The position numbers and the translations under genes are program-made. This document shows, piece by piece, positions 46,473-54,650 of a DNA stretch of 64,000 nucleotides; within the stretch, counting starts at the first letter, position 1, and each line of letters opens with the position of its first letter. The stretch lies in the NCBI RefSeq assembly GCF_025359345.1, contig NZ_JANYGQ010000032.1, positions 434,001 through 498,000 on the forward strand. Reading direction: 5' to 3'. A model generated the notes under the pieces. That model did not search any database and had not been told where the DNA came from. It worked only from the letters and a program-made list of their open reading frames with translations. Source of the DNA: Mucilaginibacter sp. Its GTDB lineage: Bacteria > Bacteroidota > Bacteroidia > Sphingobacteriales > Sphingobacteriaceae.

Positions 46473-47021
46473 TTGAAACGGCTAATTGCCATAACCTTGT
46501 TATCATTACACCTCTTTAATATAGGCGGGTATCTGGCGCTATATCAATATTTTTCGTACAAATCCGATAAGTTTTTTAACGAGCAAACCAGCAAAAACAA
46601 ATATAACATTCACGACCTTACCGAGATTAAAATACCGGTGGACATGCCAACGGTTACGGAATGGCCAACATACGAGAATGTGAGCGGGCGCATACAATTT
46701 GAAGACGCCAGTTACAATTATGTAAAAATGAGGGTAACGCGCACCGCTATTTATATAATGTGTGTGCCAAACTATGAAACCACCCGGCTGGTTGGCCATA
46801 ACGTTATCTGTGCGAAGCACATAAAGGATGTTCCGGTACCTAAAAAGAATCATGTGCCGTTTGGTAAAATAACCGCTATTGAAAAATTTCAGTTTAACTT
46901 TATACAGTTTGCTTTTAGTGTCCCCGCTAAAAGCTTAAAAACTTTCGCTATTCAACCCGTTCAAAGGGTTCAATCAAATTGCCCGGACATCCCGGAGCAA
47001 CCGCCAAAATCTGCCTGTTAA
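46473..47021 (+). CDS. Membrane-anchored protein of unknown function
   Basis: 182 residues from a TTG codon (reading LKRLIAITLLSLHLFNIGGYL), the only start that keeps the hydrophobic N-terminal segment. No ATG occurs before it in frame. That segment (about 3-25) looks like a signal anchor or uncleaved signal; the rest is polar and would be periplasmic. I recognise no domain or catalytic motif. Cys residues at 97, 108, 169 and 182 could form disulfides. It lies 87 nt after the GH18 gene and 186 nt before the AhpD/TonB operon on the same strand. Codon usage and composition look like the neighbours, so I consider it real. Confidence 0.65.
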   Translation: MKRLIAITLLSLHLFNIGGYLALYQYFSYKSDKFFNEQTSKNKYNIHDLTEIKIPVDMPTVTEWPTYENVSGRIQFEDASYNYVKMRVTRTAIYIMCVPNYETTRLVGHNVICAKHIKDVPVPKKNHVPFGKITAIEKFQFNFIQFAFSVPAKSLKTFAIQPVQRVQSNCPDIPEQPPKSAC

Positions 47022-47207
47022 TTCCTGCATTTATTTTTCCGGGAAGGCGTATTAGCTACTGCTTGTATTTTATTGCTTGTTTTTTGTTTTGGGTTAATGC
47101 CGTGTTGATAAACAGCGGCAAACCTAAACGTCGCTTTAATTTATCGGTCGGCAAAATAATATAATCCGTCGTTCCAGCTATTTCTCAATTTCTATTTTTT
47201 AAAGATT

Positions 47208-47771
47208 ATGGCACACATACCAGTTGAAGCACATCTGCCGGGTATTACCGGCTTGTTAGAATACCGTAAAGACACCGCTCAGCCCATCCGAGAGCTTACC
47301 CAGATTTTATTGCGCGGACCCTCCACGCTCACCGAAGGTGAGCGCGAATTGATAGCCACCGTAGTGTCAAACGGCAACAAATGCAAATTCTGTACTGCGG
47401 CCCATACCGCTGCAGCCGATTTATATTTAGGCGATAAAGAAACTTGCGAAATGGTCAAAACCGATATCAGTTCAGCACCGGTTAGCGAAAAGATGAAAGC
47501 CCTGCTTGTAATTGCTGATAAAGTGCGCGAAGGCGGCAAGTTAGTGACCACCGCCCATATCGAAAATGCAAAAGCCGAAGGCGCAACCGACCTTGAAATA
47601 CACGATACGGTTTTAATAGCCGCACTTTTTTGTCTTTACAATAAATATGTTGATGGCCTGGATACCGCACTGCCCGACGATGCCGGCTACTTTGATGTGC
47701 TGGCCGGCCGGCTGATTAACAATGGCTACATGCGCCTGCCGCAAGGGTACGACCATTTAAAGAAAACTTAA
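47208..47771 (+). CDS. AhpD-like carboxymuconolactone decarboxylase family protein (1 of 3)
   Basis: 187 residues, all-helical. The redox motif is KCKFCTAAH with Cys59, Cys62 and His66, preceded by LTEGERELIATVVS, whose Glu fits the proton-relay Glu of AhpD-type peroxidases. In the family, this CxxC...H centre reduces hydroperoxides with a thiol donor; some members are decarboxylases without the CxxC. The length and the late motif HDTVLIAALFCLYNKYVDGL match the peroxidase-related subgroup. It starts the operon: the TonB receptor begins 19 nt after it, and two paralogs close the operon at 51963 and 52529. A protective role while the cognate substrate is imported is possible but inferred. Confidence 0.88.
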   Translation: MAHIPVEAHLPGITGLLEYRKDTAQPIRELTQILLRGPSTLTEGERELIATVVSNGNKCKFCTAAHTAAADLYLGDKETCEMVKTDISSAPVSEKMKALLVIADKVREGGKLVTTAHIENAKAEGATDLEIHDTVLIAALFCLYNKYVDGLDTALPDDAGYFDVLAGRLINNGYMRLPQGYDHLKKT

Positions 47772-47790
47772 CCAATCACCCAATCTCAAA

Positions 47791-50559
47791 ATGAAAAAAT
47801 TTATCCTTATTATATTACTATTGAGCGGCGTTAAACTATACGCGCAGCAAAATCGCATAAGCGGCACCATAACGGATGGCGCCACCAACCAGCCAATAAA
47901 CGGAGCAAGTATCACTGTAAAAGGCAAGATAGCAGGAACCATTACCGACAGTAAGGGGTTTTATAGCATTAACGCCGAACATTTGAAATTCCCGGTAATC
48001 CTGCAGGTATCAACCGTAGGTTACGCCAATTTCGAAATTACCGTTAAAAGCGCTGGCGATAACAACAACGGTAAATTACTGCAAACAGCCGTGGTACTTA
48101 ATGAAGTGGTTACGGCAGCGACCCGCGTAAACCAAAGCATTTTAAACTCGCCGGTAAGTATCGAAAAAATGACACAGAAGGCTATTCGTGAAAACCCATC
48201 CTTCACTTTTTACGATGGCTTGCAAAGCCTAAAGGGAGTTGAAGCCGTAACCAGCAGTATTACCTATAAACAGGTTAATACCCGTGGTTTTAATACTACC
48301 GGCAATTCCCGTTTTTTGCAGCTGATTGACGGGGTTGATAATCAGACACCGGGCTTGAACTTTGCCGTGGGTAACCTTTTCGGCGCATCTGATTTGGATA
48401 TTGATAATGTTGAAATTATACCCGGTGCAGCCTCGGCTTTGTATGGCCCGGTTGCTTTTAACGGCGCACTGCTGATGCACACTAAAGATGCCTTTGAATA
48501 CCAGGGGCTGTCGTTATCGGCTAAAACAGGTATTAACCACCTGGGCGAAAGTAATGTGGGTATTAAAGGGATGTACGACTTTGCTTTGCGATACGCCAAA
48601 GCTTTTAATGACAAATTTGCCTTCAAAATAAACGCGTCGTACCTCACCGGCACCGATTGGTACGCCGATAACTATACCGATGTAAGTGCTTCAACCCCGC
48701 CTAATTTACGAGGGCCTAATAACCCGGGCCGCGATGCGTTGAATATTTATGGTGACGAAGTTTCAAGAACGTTACCAAATATCGGCCTTGTTTCAAGAAC
48801 AGGTTACGAAGAAAAAGACCTAATGAATTACAACGTCTATAGTTTGAAACTGAACGGAGCATTGGAATACAAAATCACCAATAACCTCGAAGCCATTTAC
48901 CAGTACAATTACGGCCGTGGTACCGCCAGTTATACAGGCAGCAGCAGGTTTGACCTGAATAACTTTGTGCTGCAAACCCATAAACTTGAGTTAAAGGGAA
49001 GCAATTTCTTTATCCGTAGCTATGCGGTTATTGAAAACTCGCACGACTCATATAACACCCGCTCACTTGCACAATTTATTAACCGCGACTGGGTGAAGGA
49101 TATGAACGGTAATGTAGTAGCTCCTGCCCAGGCTGACGAAATGTGGTTTACCCGCTATCAAAATGCTTTTAACGGCACCGTAAACGGGGTTACCGGGCAC
49201 GATAACAATGCCGCGCGGGCATTTGCCGATCAGGGCAGGTTTTTACCCGGCACACCAGAGTTTAACCAGGCTAAAGACGCATCTATTCATAACTATGGCT
49301 TAAGTGGCGCGGGGGTATTTAGTAACAGTAAATTTTACCACACCGAAGGCCAGTATGATTTTAGCAGCGCCATTAAAATATTTGATTTGCAGGCAGGTGG
49401 CAGCACACGCCATTATAGCATGTTTACCAACGGCAGTTTGTTTGACGATAAGGACAAGCGGATAACCATCAATGAATACGGCGCCTTCGCACAGGCGGGA
49501 AAGAAGCTGTTTGAAGATAAGCTAAGCCTGCTTGCTTCTGTAAGGTATGATAAAAATGAAAACTTTAAAGGCAGCTTTACTCCCCGTTTTGCAGCTGTTT
49601 ACACTGTCGACCATACGCACAACTTCAGGGCATCGTACCAAACAGGGTTCCGTAACCCAACGCCGGTCGACCAGTTTATACACCTTAATGTTGGGCCTAT
49701 CACCATATTGGGTGGCGCGCCAAATAACAGTAAGGGCTTAAACGTTTATGAAAATTCGTTTACAGCAGCATCGGTAAGTGCATTTGGTGCAGCATTTGGC
49801 CAGGCAGTTGGTAGCGGTACGCCATTCCCGCAGGCAGTTGCCAATAATAAGGACCTGATGGTAAAATCGAACGTGGCTTATGTGAAACCCGAACAGCAAA
49901 AGGCGTTCGAGTTGGGCTACAAAGGATTAATTGCTGAAAAACTATTAATCGATGTAAATTACTATTACAGCACTTATACCAACTTTATTTTAAACACTGT
50001 GGTTATACAACCACAGGATAATGTTTTAGGCGCCGATGGTAAAATAAACCCGGTTGCCGCAGGCGATATACCGGCCGGAAAAATCCATGCTTTCCAGTTG
50101 TACACCAATGCACCTGACAAAGTTTCGGCTTCGGGTGTTGGCTTGGGCGCGACCTATCTTATACCGAGAGGCTATTCGGTGGGTACAAATCTTACTATCT
50201 CGTCATTTAATATCCGTAACGCCAACCCAAACAACATAGCCCAATATAACACGCCAAAATATAGTGGTAATGTAACGTTTGCCAATAGCAATGCTTACAA
50301 TGGTTTTGGTTTTAACTTAAACTGGCATTACCAAAGCGCGTTCGACTGGTATGGTACATTTAATGGCGTTAGGCCGGGCAGGGTAGATGCTTATTCGCTG
50401 GTTGACCTGCAGGTGAATAAAAAACTGCCGAAAATAAATGCCACATTAAAAATTGGCGCAAGCAACTTGCTGAATACCCAAATATCGCAGGCATACGGCT
50501 CGCCAACCATTGGCGGAATTTATTATGTAGGGATAACATTTGATAATTTGTTAAAATAA
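47791..50559 (+). CDS. TonB-dependent outer-membrane receptor with CarboxypepD_reg-like domain
   Basis: 922 residues. Signal peptide 1-18 (VKLYA/Q); N-terminal CarboxypepD_reg-like beta-sandwich about 22-105 (ISGTITDGATNQPINGASI), found on many Bacteroidota receptors; plug domain about 118-235, with VNTRGFN and IEIIPG-type motifs (here VEIIPGAASALYGP); then a 22-strand-type barrel to the C-terminal FDNLLK. It has no SusC signatures and no SusD partner follows, so it resembles siderophore or small-molecule receptors rather than SusC glycan porters. It imports an unknown ligand with energy from TonB. The MFS transporter starts 1 nt after its stop, which implies that the two act on the same substrate at the outer and inner membranes. 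Confidence 0.92.
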   Translation: MKKFILIILLLSGVKLYAQQNRISGTITDGATNQPINGASITVKGKIAGTITDSKGFYSINAEHLKFPVILQVSTVGYANFEITVKSAGDNNNGKLLQTAVVLNEVVTAATRVNQSILNSPVSIEKMTQKAIRENPSFTFYDGLQSLKGVEAVTSSITYKQVNTRGFNTTGNSRFLQLIDGVDNQTPGLNFAVGNLFGASDLDIDNVEIIPGAASALYGPVAFNGALLMHTKDAFEYQGLSLSAKTGINHLGESNVGIKGMYDFALRYAKAFNDKFAFKINASYLTGTDWYADNYTDVSASTPPNLRGPNNPGRDALNIYGDEVSRTLPNIGLVSRTGYEEKDLMNYNVYSLKLNGALEYKITNNLEAIYQYNYGRGTASYTGSSRFDLNNFVLQTHKLELKGSNFFIRSYAVIENSHDSYNTRSLAQFINRDWVKDMNGNVVAPAQADEMWFTRYQNAFNGTVNGVTGHDNNAARAFADQGRFLPGTPEFNQAKDASIHNYGLSGAGVFSNSKFYHTEGQYDFSSAIKIFDLQAGGSTRHYSMFTNGSLFDDKDKRITINEYGAFAQAGKKLFEDKLSLLASVRYDKNENFKGSFTPRFAAVYTVDHTHNFRASYQTGFRNPTPVDQFIHLNVGPITILGGAPNNSKGLNVYENSFTAASVSAFGAAFGQAVGSGTPFPQAVANNKDLMVKSNVAYVKPEQQKAFELGYKGLIAEKLLIDVNYYYSTYTNFILNTVVIQPQDNVLGADGKINPVAAGDIPAGKIHAFQLYTNAPDKVSASGVGLGATYLIPRGYSVGTNLTISSFNIRNANPNNIAQYNTPKYSGNVTFANSNAYNGFGFNLNWHYQSAFDWYGTFNGVRPGRVDAYSLVDLQVNKKLPKINATLKIGASNLLNTQISQAYGSPTIGGIYYVGITFDNLLK

Positions 50560-50560
50560 T

Positions 50561-51811
50561 ATGGAAACATTAACCATTAACGCCACCGAGAGGGCGCAAG
50601 TAAAATCGGCAACGCTATTTGCGCTGTTTGTGATTTGTTTTTTCAGCAGTGCATTCGGCGGGGCGACATCGACATTAATGTCTGTTTACCTGCCGGATGT
50701 AGTAAAACAGATGGGAGGCAACAAAACGCCGGGAGAGGTAGGTTACCTGAGCGGCCTCATTAATTCGCTTTTTATTTTTGGCTGGTCGGTGGGGGGCTTT
50801 TTCTGGGGTTTTATAAGCGACAACATCGGTCGCAAAAAAGCACTTGTGCTCGCAACCTCCAGTTATGGATTGTTTACCATCCTTACCGGCTTTATGCCGG
50901 GCTGGGGCGGTATTATGGTTTGCCGTTTTATGAGCGGCTTTGGCGTAGGAGGCGACTTAGTTATTGCATTTACCCTGATAAGCGAAGTTTGGCCGAAAAA
51001 AACCAAAGCTGTTTTTACAGGCATCCTTTCTATATCATTCCCGGTTGGTATATTCTCGGCTGGGGCTACGCGGTATTTGGTATCATCATGGCGCCAGGCA
51101 TTTTATATCGGTGCGGTTCCAATTCTTTTAGGAATCATGGCATTGCTTTTTATTTCCGAGTCGGATTTGTGGAAACGCCATAAAGAAGATAAACATACCA
51201 ACCCAATTTTGGACAACCAGCTATTCTCACCAACAAACCGCAAATCACTTTTTATTGGTTCGGTAATTTTTGGCGCTATGCTGATAGGGTTATGGGCCAT
51301 ATTTTCGTGGATGCCGACCTGGATACAGAGTCTGATTGCCGGCGATGGCAGTAAGCAGGCCGGCCTGAGTATGATGTTTTTGGGAATGGGCGGCTTAAGC
51401 GGTGGTTTTATATCGGGCTGGGTGGCGAATTTGATGGGACTGCGAAAATCGCTTATAGCGTGTTTTGCTGTATGTACTGCGATGGCTTTTTTGTTGTTTA
51501 AAACCAACGCAACTTTTACGCCGGCTATTTACGTGGAAATTGCTGCATTGGCGGTGTTTTTCGGGATAAGCCAGGGAGTTTTGTCGGTTTATATTCCGCA
51601 ATTGTTTTCGACAGGGGTGCGTGCATCGGCAACAGGTATTTGCTTTAACGCCGGGCGGCTGTTTACTGCATTGGCGGTGTTGTTTGTTGGGGTGCTGGTA
51701 GTTAATTTAGGCGGATATAGTAACGCATTATTCATATTCTCGCTGGTATTTTTACCGGGATTATTGATTGTGCTTTTTGCAAAAAATATACAACCGGGCG
51801 ATCACCCTTGA
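50561..51811 (+). CDS. MFS transporter, 12 membrane segments
   Basis: 416 residues with about 12 hydrophobic helices. Between TM2 and TM3 it has the MFS motif A, GFISDNIGRKKAL (G-x-x-x-D-x-x-G-R-K), and a second-half equivalent, GWVANLMGLRKSL. RFMSGFGVGGDLVIAF fits the TM4-TM5 region of sugar/organic-acid porters. The closest general match by eye is to the aromatic-acid/sialic-acid type of H+ symporters, but the substrate is not evident. It starts 1 nt after the stop of the TonB receptor and so is surely co-translated. It would carry the ligand from periplasm to cytoplasm (or export a product). A repeat-built hairpin follows the gene. Confidence 0.9.
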   Translation: METLTINATERAQVKSATLFALFVICFFSSAFGGATSTLMSVYLPDVVKQMGGNKTPGEVGYLSGLINSLFIFGWSVGGFFWGFISDNIGRKKALVLATSSYGLFTILTGFMPGWGGIMVCRFMSGFGVGGDLVIAFTLISEVWPKKTKAVFTGILSISFPVGIFSAGATRYLVSSWRQAFYIGAVPILLGIMALLFISESDLWKRHKEDKHTNPILDNQLFSPTNRKSLFIGSVIFGAMLIGLWAIFSWMPTWIQSLIAGDGSKQAGLSMMFLGMGGLSGGFISGWVANLMGLRKSLIACFAVCTAMAFLLFKTNATFTPAIYVEIAALAVFFGISQGVLSVYIPQLFSTGVRASATGICFNAGRLFTALAVLFVGVLVVNLGGYSNALFIFSLVFLPGLLIVLFAKNIQPGDHP

Positions 51812-51831
51812 AAAGAGATACAAGAAGTTAA

Positions 51832-51936
51832 GAGTCAAGAGCCAAGAGAGAGAAAATGCGAATATTAGCTATTTACAGGTTATCGCATGGGCCTTTTTAT
51901 CTTGACTCTTGGTTCTTGATTTCTTGACTCTTGTCC
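51832..51936. repeat. Long inverted repeat of GAGTCAA heptads with inner hairpin
   Basis: GAGTCAAGAGCCAAGAG (51832-51848) faces TCTTGACTCTTGGTTCTTGA and CTTGACTC (51900-51932). Inside lies ATGCGA (51856-51861) / TCGCAT (51883-51888), followed by GGGCCTTTTT. It may end part of the transcript after the MFS gene or stabilise its 3' end. Confidence 0.6.
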
Positions 51937-51962
51937 TAAAATTTATATAAAAATTAAATAAC

Positions 51963-52511
51963 ATGGCACATATTAAACTTGATAACGATTTGCCCGGCAT
52001 ACGCGGGTTGATGGCTTACCGGCCGGTAATGGCTGAACCTTTGAATGCATTGGCAGAAGTGCTTTTGCGGGATGATAACAACACACTAACCCGCGGCGAA
52101 CGGGAATTAATTGGGGCATACGTATCGTACCTGAACGATTGTTTTTTTTGCCAAAATGTACATGGCGCTTTGGCCGGGCATTACCTTAAATGCGATATCG
52201 ATGAAATTGAACAGATTAAGCAGGATTTTCAATCGGCAGAAATATCTCCAAAAATGAAGGCTTTGCTGAGCATAGCAGGTAGTGTTCAAAAAGGAGGGAA
52301 GCAGGTTACCGCTGACCAAATTGAAACCGCGAAAGGTGCAGGCGCAACCGATATTGAAATACACGATACCGTTTTAATTGCTGCTTCATTTTGTATGTTT
52401 AACCGCTATGTTGACGGCTTGGGTACCTGGGCGCCACAGGATAAACAATTTTATGTTGAACGGGCACCACGCAGGGCCGAAGAAGGGTATCAATCAAGCG
52501 TTTATCGCTAA
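51963..52511 (+). CDS. AhpD-like carboxymuconolactone decarboxylase family protein (2 of 3)
   Basis: 182 residues with the same layout as the protein at 47208. The catalytic motif is DCFFCQNVH (Cys60, Cys63, His67) after LTRGERELIGAYVS, and the late motif is HDTVLIAASFCMFNRYVDGL. So the peroxidase-type residues are all present. It shares PGIRGLMAYRP with the PGITGLLEYR and PGIVGLLNFRP of its paralogs. It is separated from the MFS gene by 151 nt with a heptad hairpin, but only 17 nt from the third paralog. Different subunits of a hetero-oligomer, or enzymes for different hydroperoxides, are both possible. The ATG at 51963 gives the shared MAHI N-terminus. Confidence 0.88.
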   Translation: MAHIKLDNDLPGIRGLMAYRPVMAEPLNALAEVLLRDDNNTLTRGERELIGAYVSYLNDCFFCQNVHGALAGHYLKCDIDEIEQIKQDFQSAEISPKMKALLSIAGSVQKGGKQVTADQIETAKGAGATDIEIHDTVLIAASFCMFNRYVDGLGTWAPQDKQFYVERAPRRAEEGYQSSVYR

Positions 52512-52528
52512 AACAATAAAACAAAATC

Positions 52529-53068
52529 ATGGCACATATAACTTTAAAAAATGAAGAACTGCCGGGCATAGTGGGCTTATTAAACTTTAGACCCGAAACT
52601 GCCCGGCCGTTGCTCGACCTTGCTGAGACACTTTTACGCGGTCCGTCGGACCTTACCAGTGGCGAGCGCGAAATTATAGCAGCATCGGTTTCATATTGGA
52701 ACAATTGTCACTTTTGCCATACTTCACACGCAGCCGCGGCTTGCGCGCACCTTGGCGCCGGGCTCGGTTTTATTGATGAGATAAAGGCAGGCCTGCCAAG
52801 CGCCCCGGTTTCGGATAAGTTGCGGGCTTTGCTGCACATTGCGCACCAGGTGCAAAAAGGTGGTAAAAATGTGTCGGATGCTGATGTTGCCGCTGCCCGT
52901 GAAGCCGGTGCAAATGATAGCGAAATACACGATGCCGTGCTTATTGCCGCCGCCTTTTGTATGTTTAACCGCTATGTAGACGGCCTGGGTACCTGGGCGC
53001 CGCAGCCAAATGAGGCTTACAAAGAAATGGGTGAGCGTATGGCTTTTTTTGGATACGGAAAAAGTTAG
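52529..53068 (+). CDS. AhpD-like carboxymuconolactone decarboxylase family protein (3 of 3)
   Basis: 179 residues, closest to the second paralog (both have DGLGTWAPQ near the end). The motif is NCHFCHTSH (Cys60, Cys63, His67) following LTSGEREIIAASVS. Extra His residues inside the motif might tune the Cys redox potential or bind a metal. It is the last gene of the cluster and is followed by a hairpin with a T-run. Three paralogs with complete CxxC...H centres around one TonB receptor and one MFS gene are unusual for a simple housekeeping peroxidase and suggest substrate-linked chemistry. The specific reaction is unknown. Confidence 0.88.
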   Translation: MAHITLKNEELPGIVGLLNFRPETARPLLDLAETLLRGPSDLTSGEREIIAASVSYWNNCHFCHTSHAAAACAHLGAGLGFIDEIKAGLPSAPVSDKLRALLHIAHQVQKGGKNVSDADVAAAREAGANDSEIHDAVLIAAAFCMFNRYVDGLGTWAPQPNEAYKEMGERMAFFGYGKS

Positions 53069-53074
53069 ATTTTT

Positions 53075-53160
53075 AGAGTCAAGAGCCAAGAATCAAAAAC
53101 CAAGACATAATTTGGCGGCAGTTTTCTTGACTCTTGGTTCTTGCCTCTTGACTCTTTTTT
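53075..53160 (+). terminator. Terminator made of inverted GAGTCAA heptads
   Basis: AGAGTCAAGAGCCAAGAA (53075-53092) faces TTCTTGCCTCTTGACTCT (53138-53155), with a few mismatches, and TTTTTT (53155-53160) follows. More heptads lie inside the arms. It ends the AhpD/TonB cluster. Confidence 0.7.
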
Positions 53161-53167
53161 AATATTA

Positions 53168-53198
53168 TTTGATAAAACCCTGTAAATCTCTATATTCA
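53168..53198 (+). promoter_or_regulatory. Candidate Bacteroidota-type housekeeping promoter
   Basis: TTTG (53168-53171), 19 nt, TATATTCA (53191-53198). The family consensus is TTTG at -33 and TAnnTTTG at -7; the -7 box here has two mismatches. Confidence 0.35.
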
Positions 53199-53226
53199 GT
53201 TCGCCAATATTAACCTGATTTTTTAA

Positions 53227-54423
53227 ATGAAAAACACTTCAATGGGGCCTTGGATATTTTGGACAGGCTTTTGTTTACTGCTTATCCCCGGGCTGGTACA
53301 TGCTTACCTGTTGATGCCTTTTCCGGGCAGCCAGGATCTTAATGCTATAACCGCCTCTTATTATCTCGAAAAAATAGTAACGCCATTGCGGATTGCTGGG
53401 GCATTAATAGTGCTTTACTATATCATCAAATACTTTGCAGCCAACTCCACCAAAAACAAGGTTATAAAAGTTGCCTGCTTGGCGCTGTTTTTGGGAAGCT
53501 ACTATGTGAGTGACGTGATGTACAAAGCTGAAACCATGTTCGAAGAACCAAAAACCGTAAAGTTTGCCGATGCTGCCGGCAATCATGTACCAGGCAATAT
53601 GGTGATATTGGGAGTGGTAAACAATGGCGTGGCAAAGGCATACCCGCTTGTTTACCTGGGGTACCACCATAAAGTACAGGACGATGTAGGTGGCGAGCCA
53701 GTGTTGGTTACCTATTGTACCATGTGCCGCACTGGTCGGGTATACAGCCCTGTTGTAAACGGCAAACGGCAGCAGTTCAGGTTAGTGGGAGCGAGGCACT
53801 ATAACGCAATAATTGAGGATGAGTCTACAAAAACCTGGTGGTACCAGGCAACGGGTATTGCGGCGGTTGGAGCATTGAAAGGGACTCACTTAAAAGAATT
53901 GAACTACGAACAGTCAACCCTGGCATCGTGGCTGGAGAAATATCCTGGCTCGCTGATCTTGCAGCCCGACAATCACTTTAAGACGGATTACGCCGACCTG
54001 GAAAACTACGATAGGATACAAGCCATCGACCGTGACAGCACTGTAAAAAATAAAGACACTATATTAAGGAAAAGCTGGGTGCTGGGTGTTATCATAAACA
54101 ACCAGGCCAAGGCATACAACTGGCGTAAATTGGTTAAAACAAAAGTAATAAACGATAATTTTGCCAACACTCCCACCATGATTGGCCTTGAAAATGACAG
54201 TCTTACATTTCATGCCTACAATCGTATGGTAAAAGGGCGCGAATTACATTTCAACCTTGACTCTGTTGGCAGGCTTACAGATAAAGAAACCGTATCAACG
54301 TGGAACTGGAACGGCTTGTGTACCGACGGCTTAAATAAAGGTATACAATTGGATAAAATACAGGCCTACCAGGAATACATGCACTCATGGAAACATTTTC
54401 ACCCAAAAACACTGTTTGAATAG
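53227..54423 (+). CDS. DUF3179 domain membrane protein
   Basis: 398 residues. Three hydrophobic segments near 8-28, 52-70 and 80-95, then a soluble DUF3179 domain from about 120 to the end, likely periplasmic. The family hallmark is VTYCTMCRTGRVY (161-173) with Cys164 and Cys167; TWWYQATG and a late WNGLCTDG are also typical. DUF3179 proteins occur in many bacteria and archaea. Their function is not known, but the paired Cys and conserved His/Trp residues suggest binding of a metal or cofactor. It lies after a terminator with its own candidate promoter, so it is probably independent of the AhpD/TonB operon. A terminator follows at 54467. Confidence 0.88.
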   Translation: MKNTSMGPWIFWTGFCLLLIPGLVHAYLLMPFPGSQDLNAITASYYLEKIVTPLRIAGALIVLYYIIKYFAANSTKNKVIKVACLALFLGSYYVSDVMYKAETMFEEPKTVKFADAAGNHVPGNMVILGVVNNGVAKAYPLVYLGYHHKVQDDVGGEPVLVTYCTMCRTGRVYSPVVNGKRQQFRLVGARHYNAIIEDESTKTWWYQATGIAAVGALKGTHLKELNYEQSTLASWLEKYPGSLILQPDNHFKTDYADLENYDRIQAIDRDSTVKNKDTILRKSWVLGVIINNQAKAYNWRKLVKTKVINDNFANTPTMIGLENDSLTFHAYNRMVKGRELHFNLDSVGRLTDKETVSTWNWNGLCTDGLNKGIQLDKIQAYQEYMHSWKHFHPKTLFE

Positions 54424-54466
54424 GCTGGTGAGTTAATTGAAAAAGATGGCTGCTTAATAAAACATA

Positions 54467-54498
54467 GCCCGGTATAGTAAAATATGTCGGGCCTTTTT
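54467..54498 (+). terminator. Rho-independent terminator after the DUF3179 gene
   Basis: GCCCGGTATA (54467-54476) and TATGTCGGGC (54483-54492) form a 10-pair stem with two G-U wobbles and a 6-nt loop; CTTTTT follows. Confidence 0.75.
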
Positions 54499-54650
54499 AT
54501 AGTTGGCTTTTTTATATCAATCCGTCAAAATCACCTAAGAAAAAAGATTAAGAATAGAGGCGTTTAATTAAATGCAACTAATTTGCAATAAATTTCATTT
54601 TATATCAATATAGCACTATTTTAGGACACCAATTCATTAACCCCGATAAA

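Noticed and set aside
46979..47164. Plus-strand reading frame of 61 codons overlapping the end of the 46473 gene
   Set aside because: It lies mostly in the AT-rich spacer, has no recognisable motif, and overlaps a better gene.
54617..54624. TATTTTAG as a promoter -7 box before the acylase gene
   Set aside because: No TTTG lies at the right distance; the nearest is about 30 nt away.
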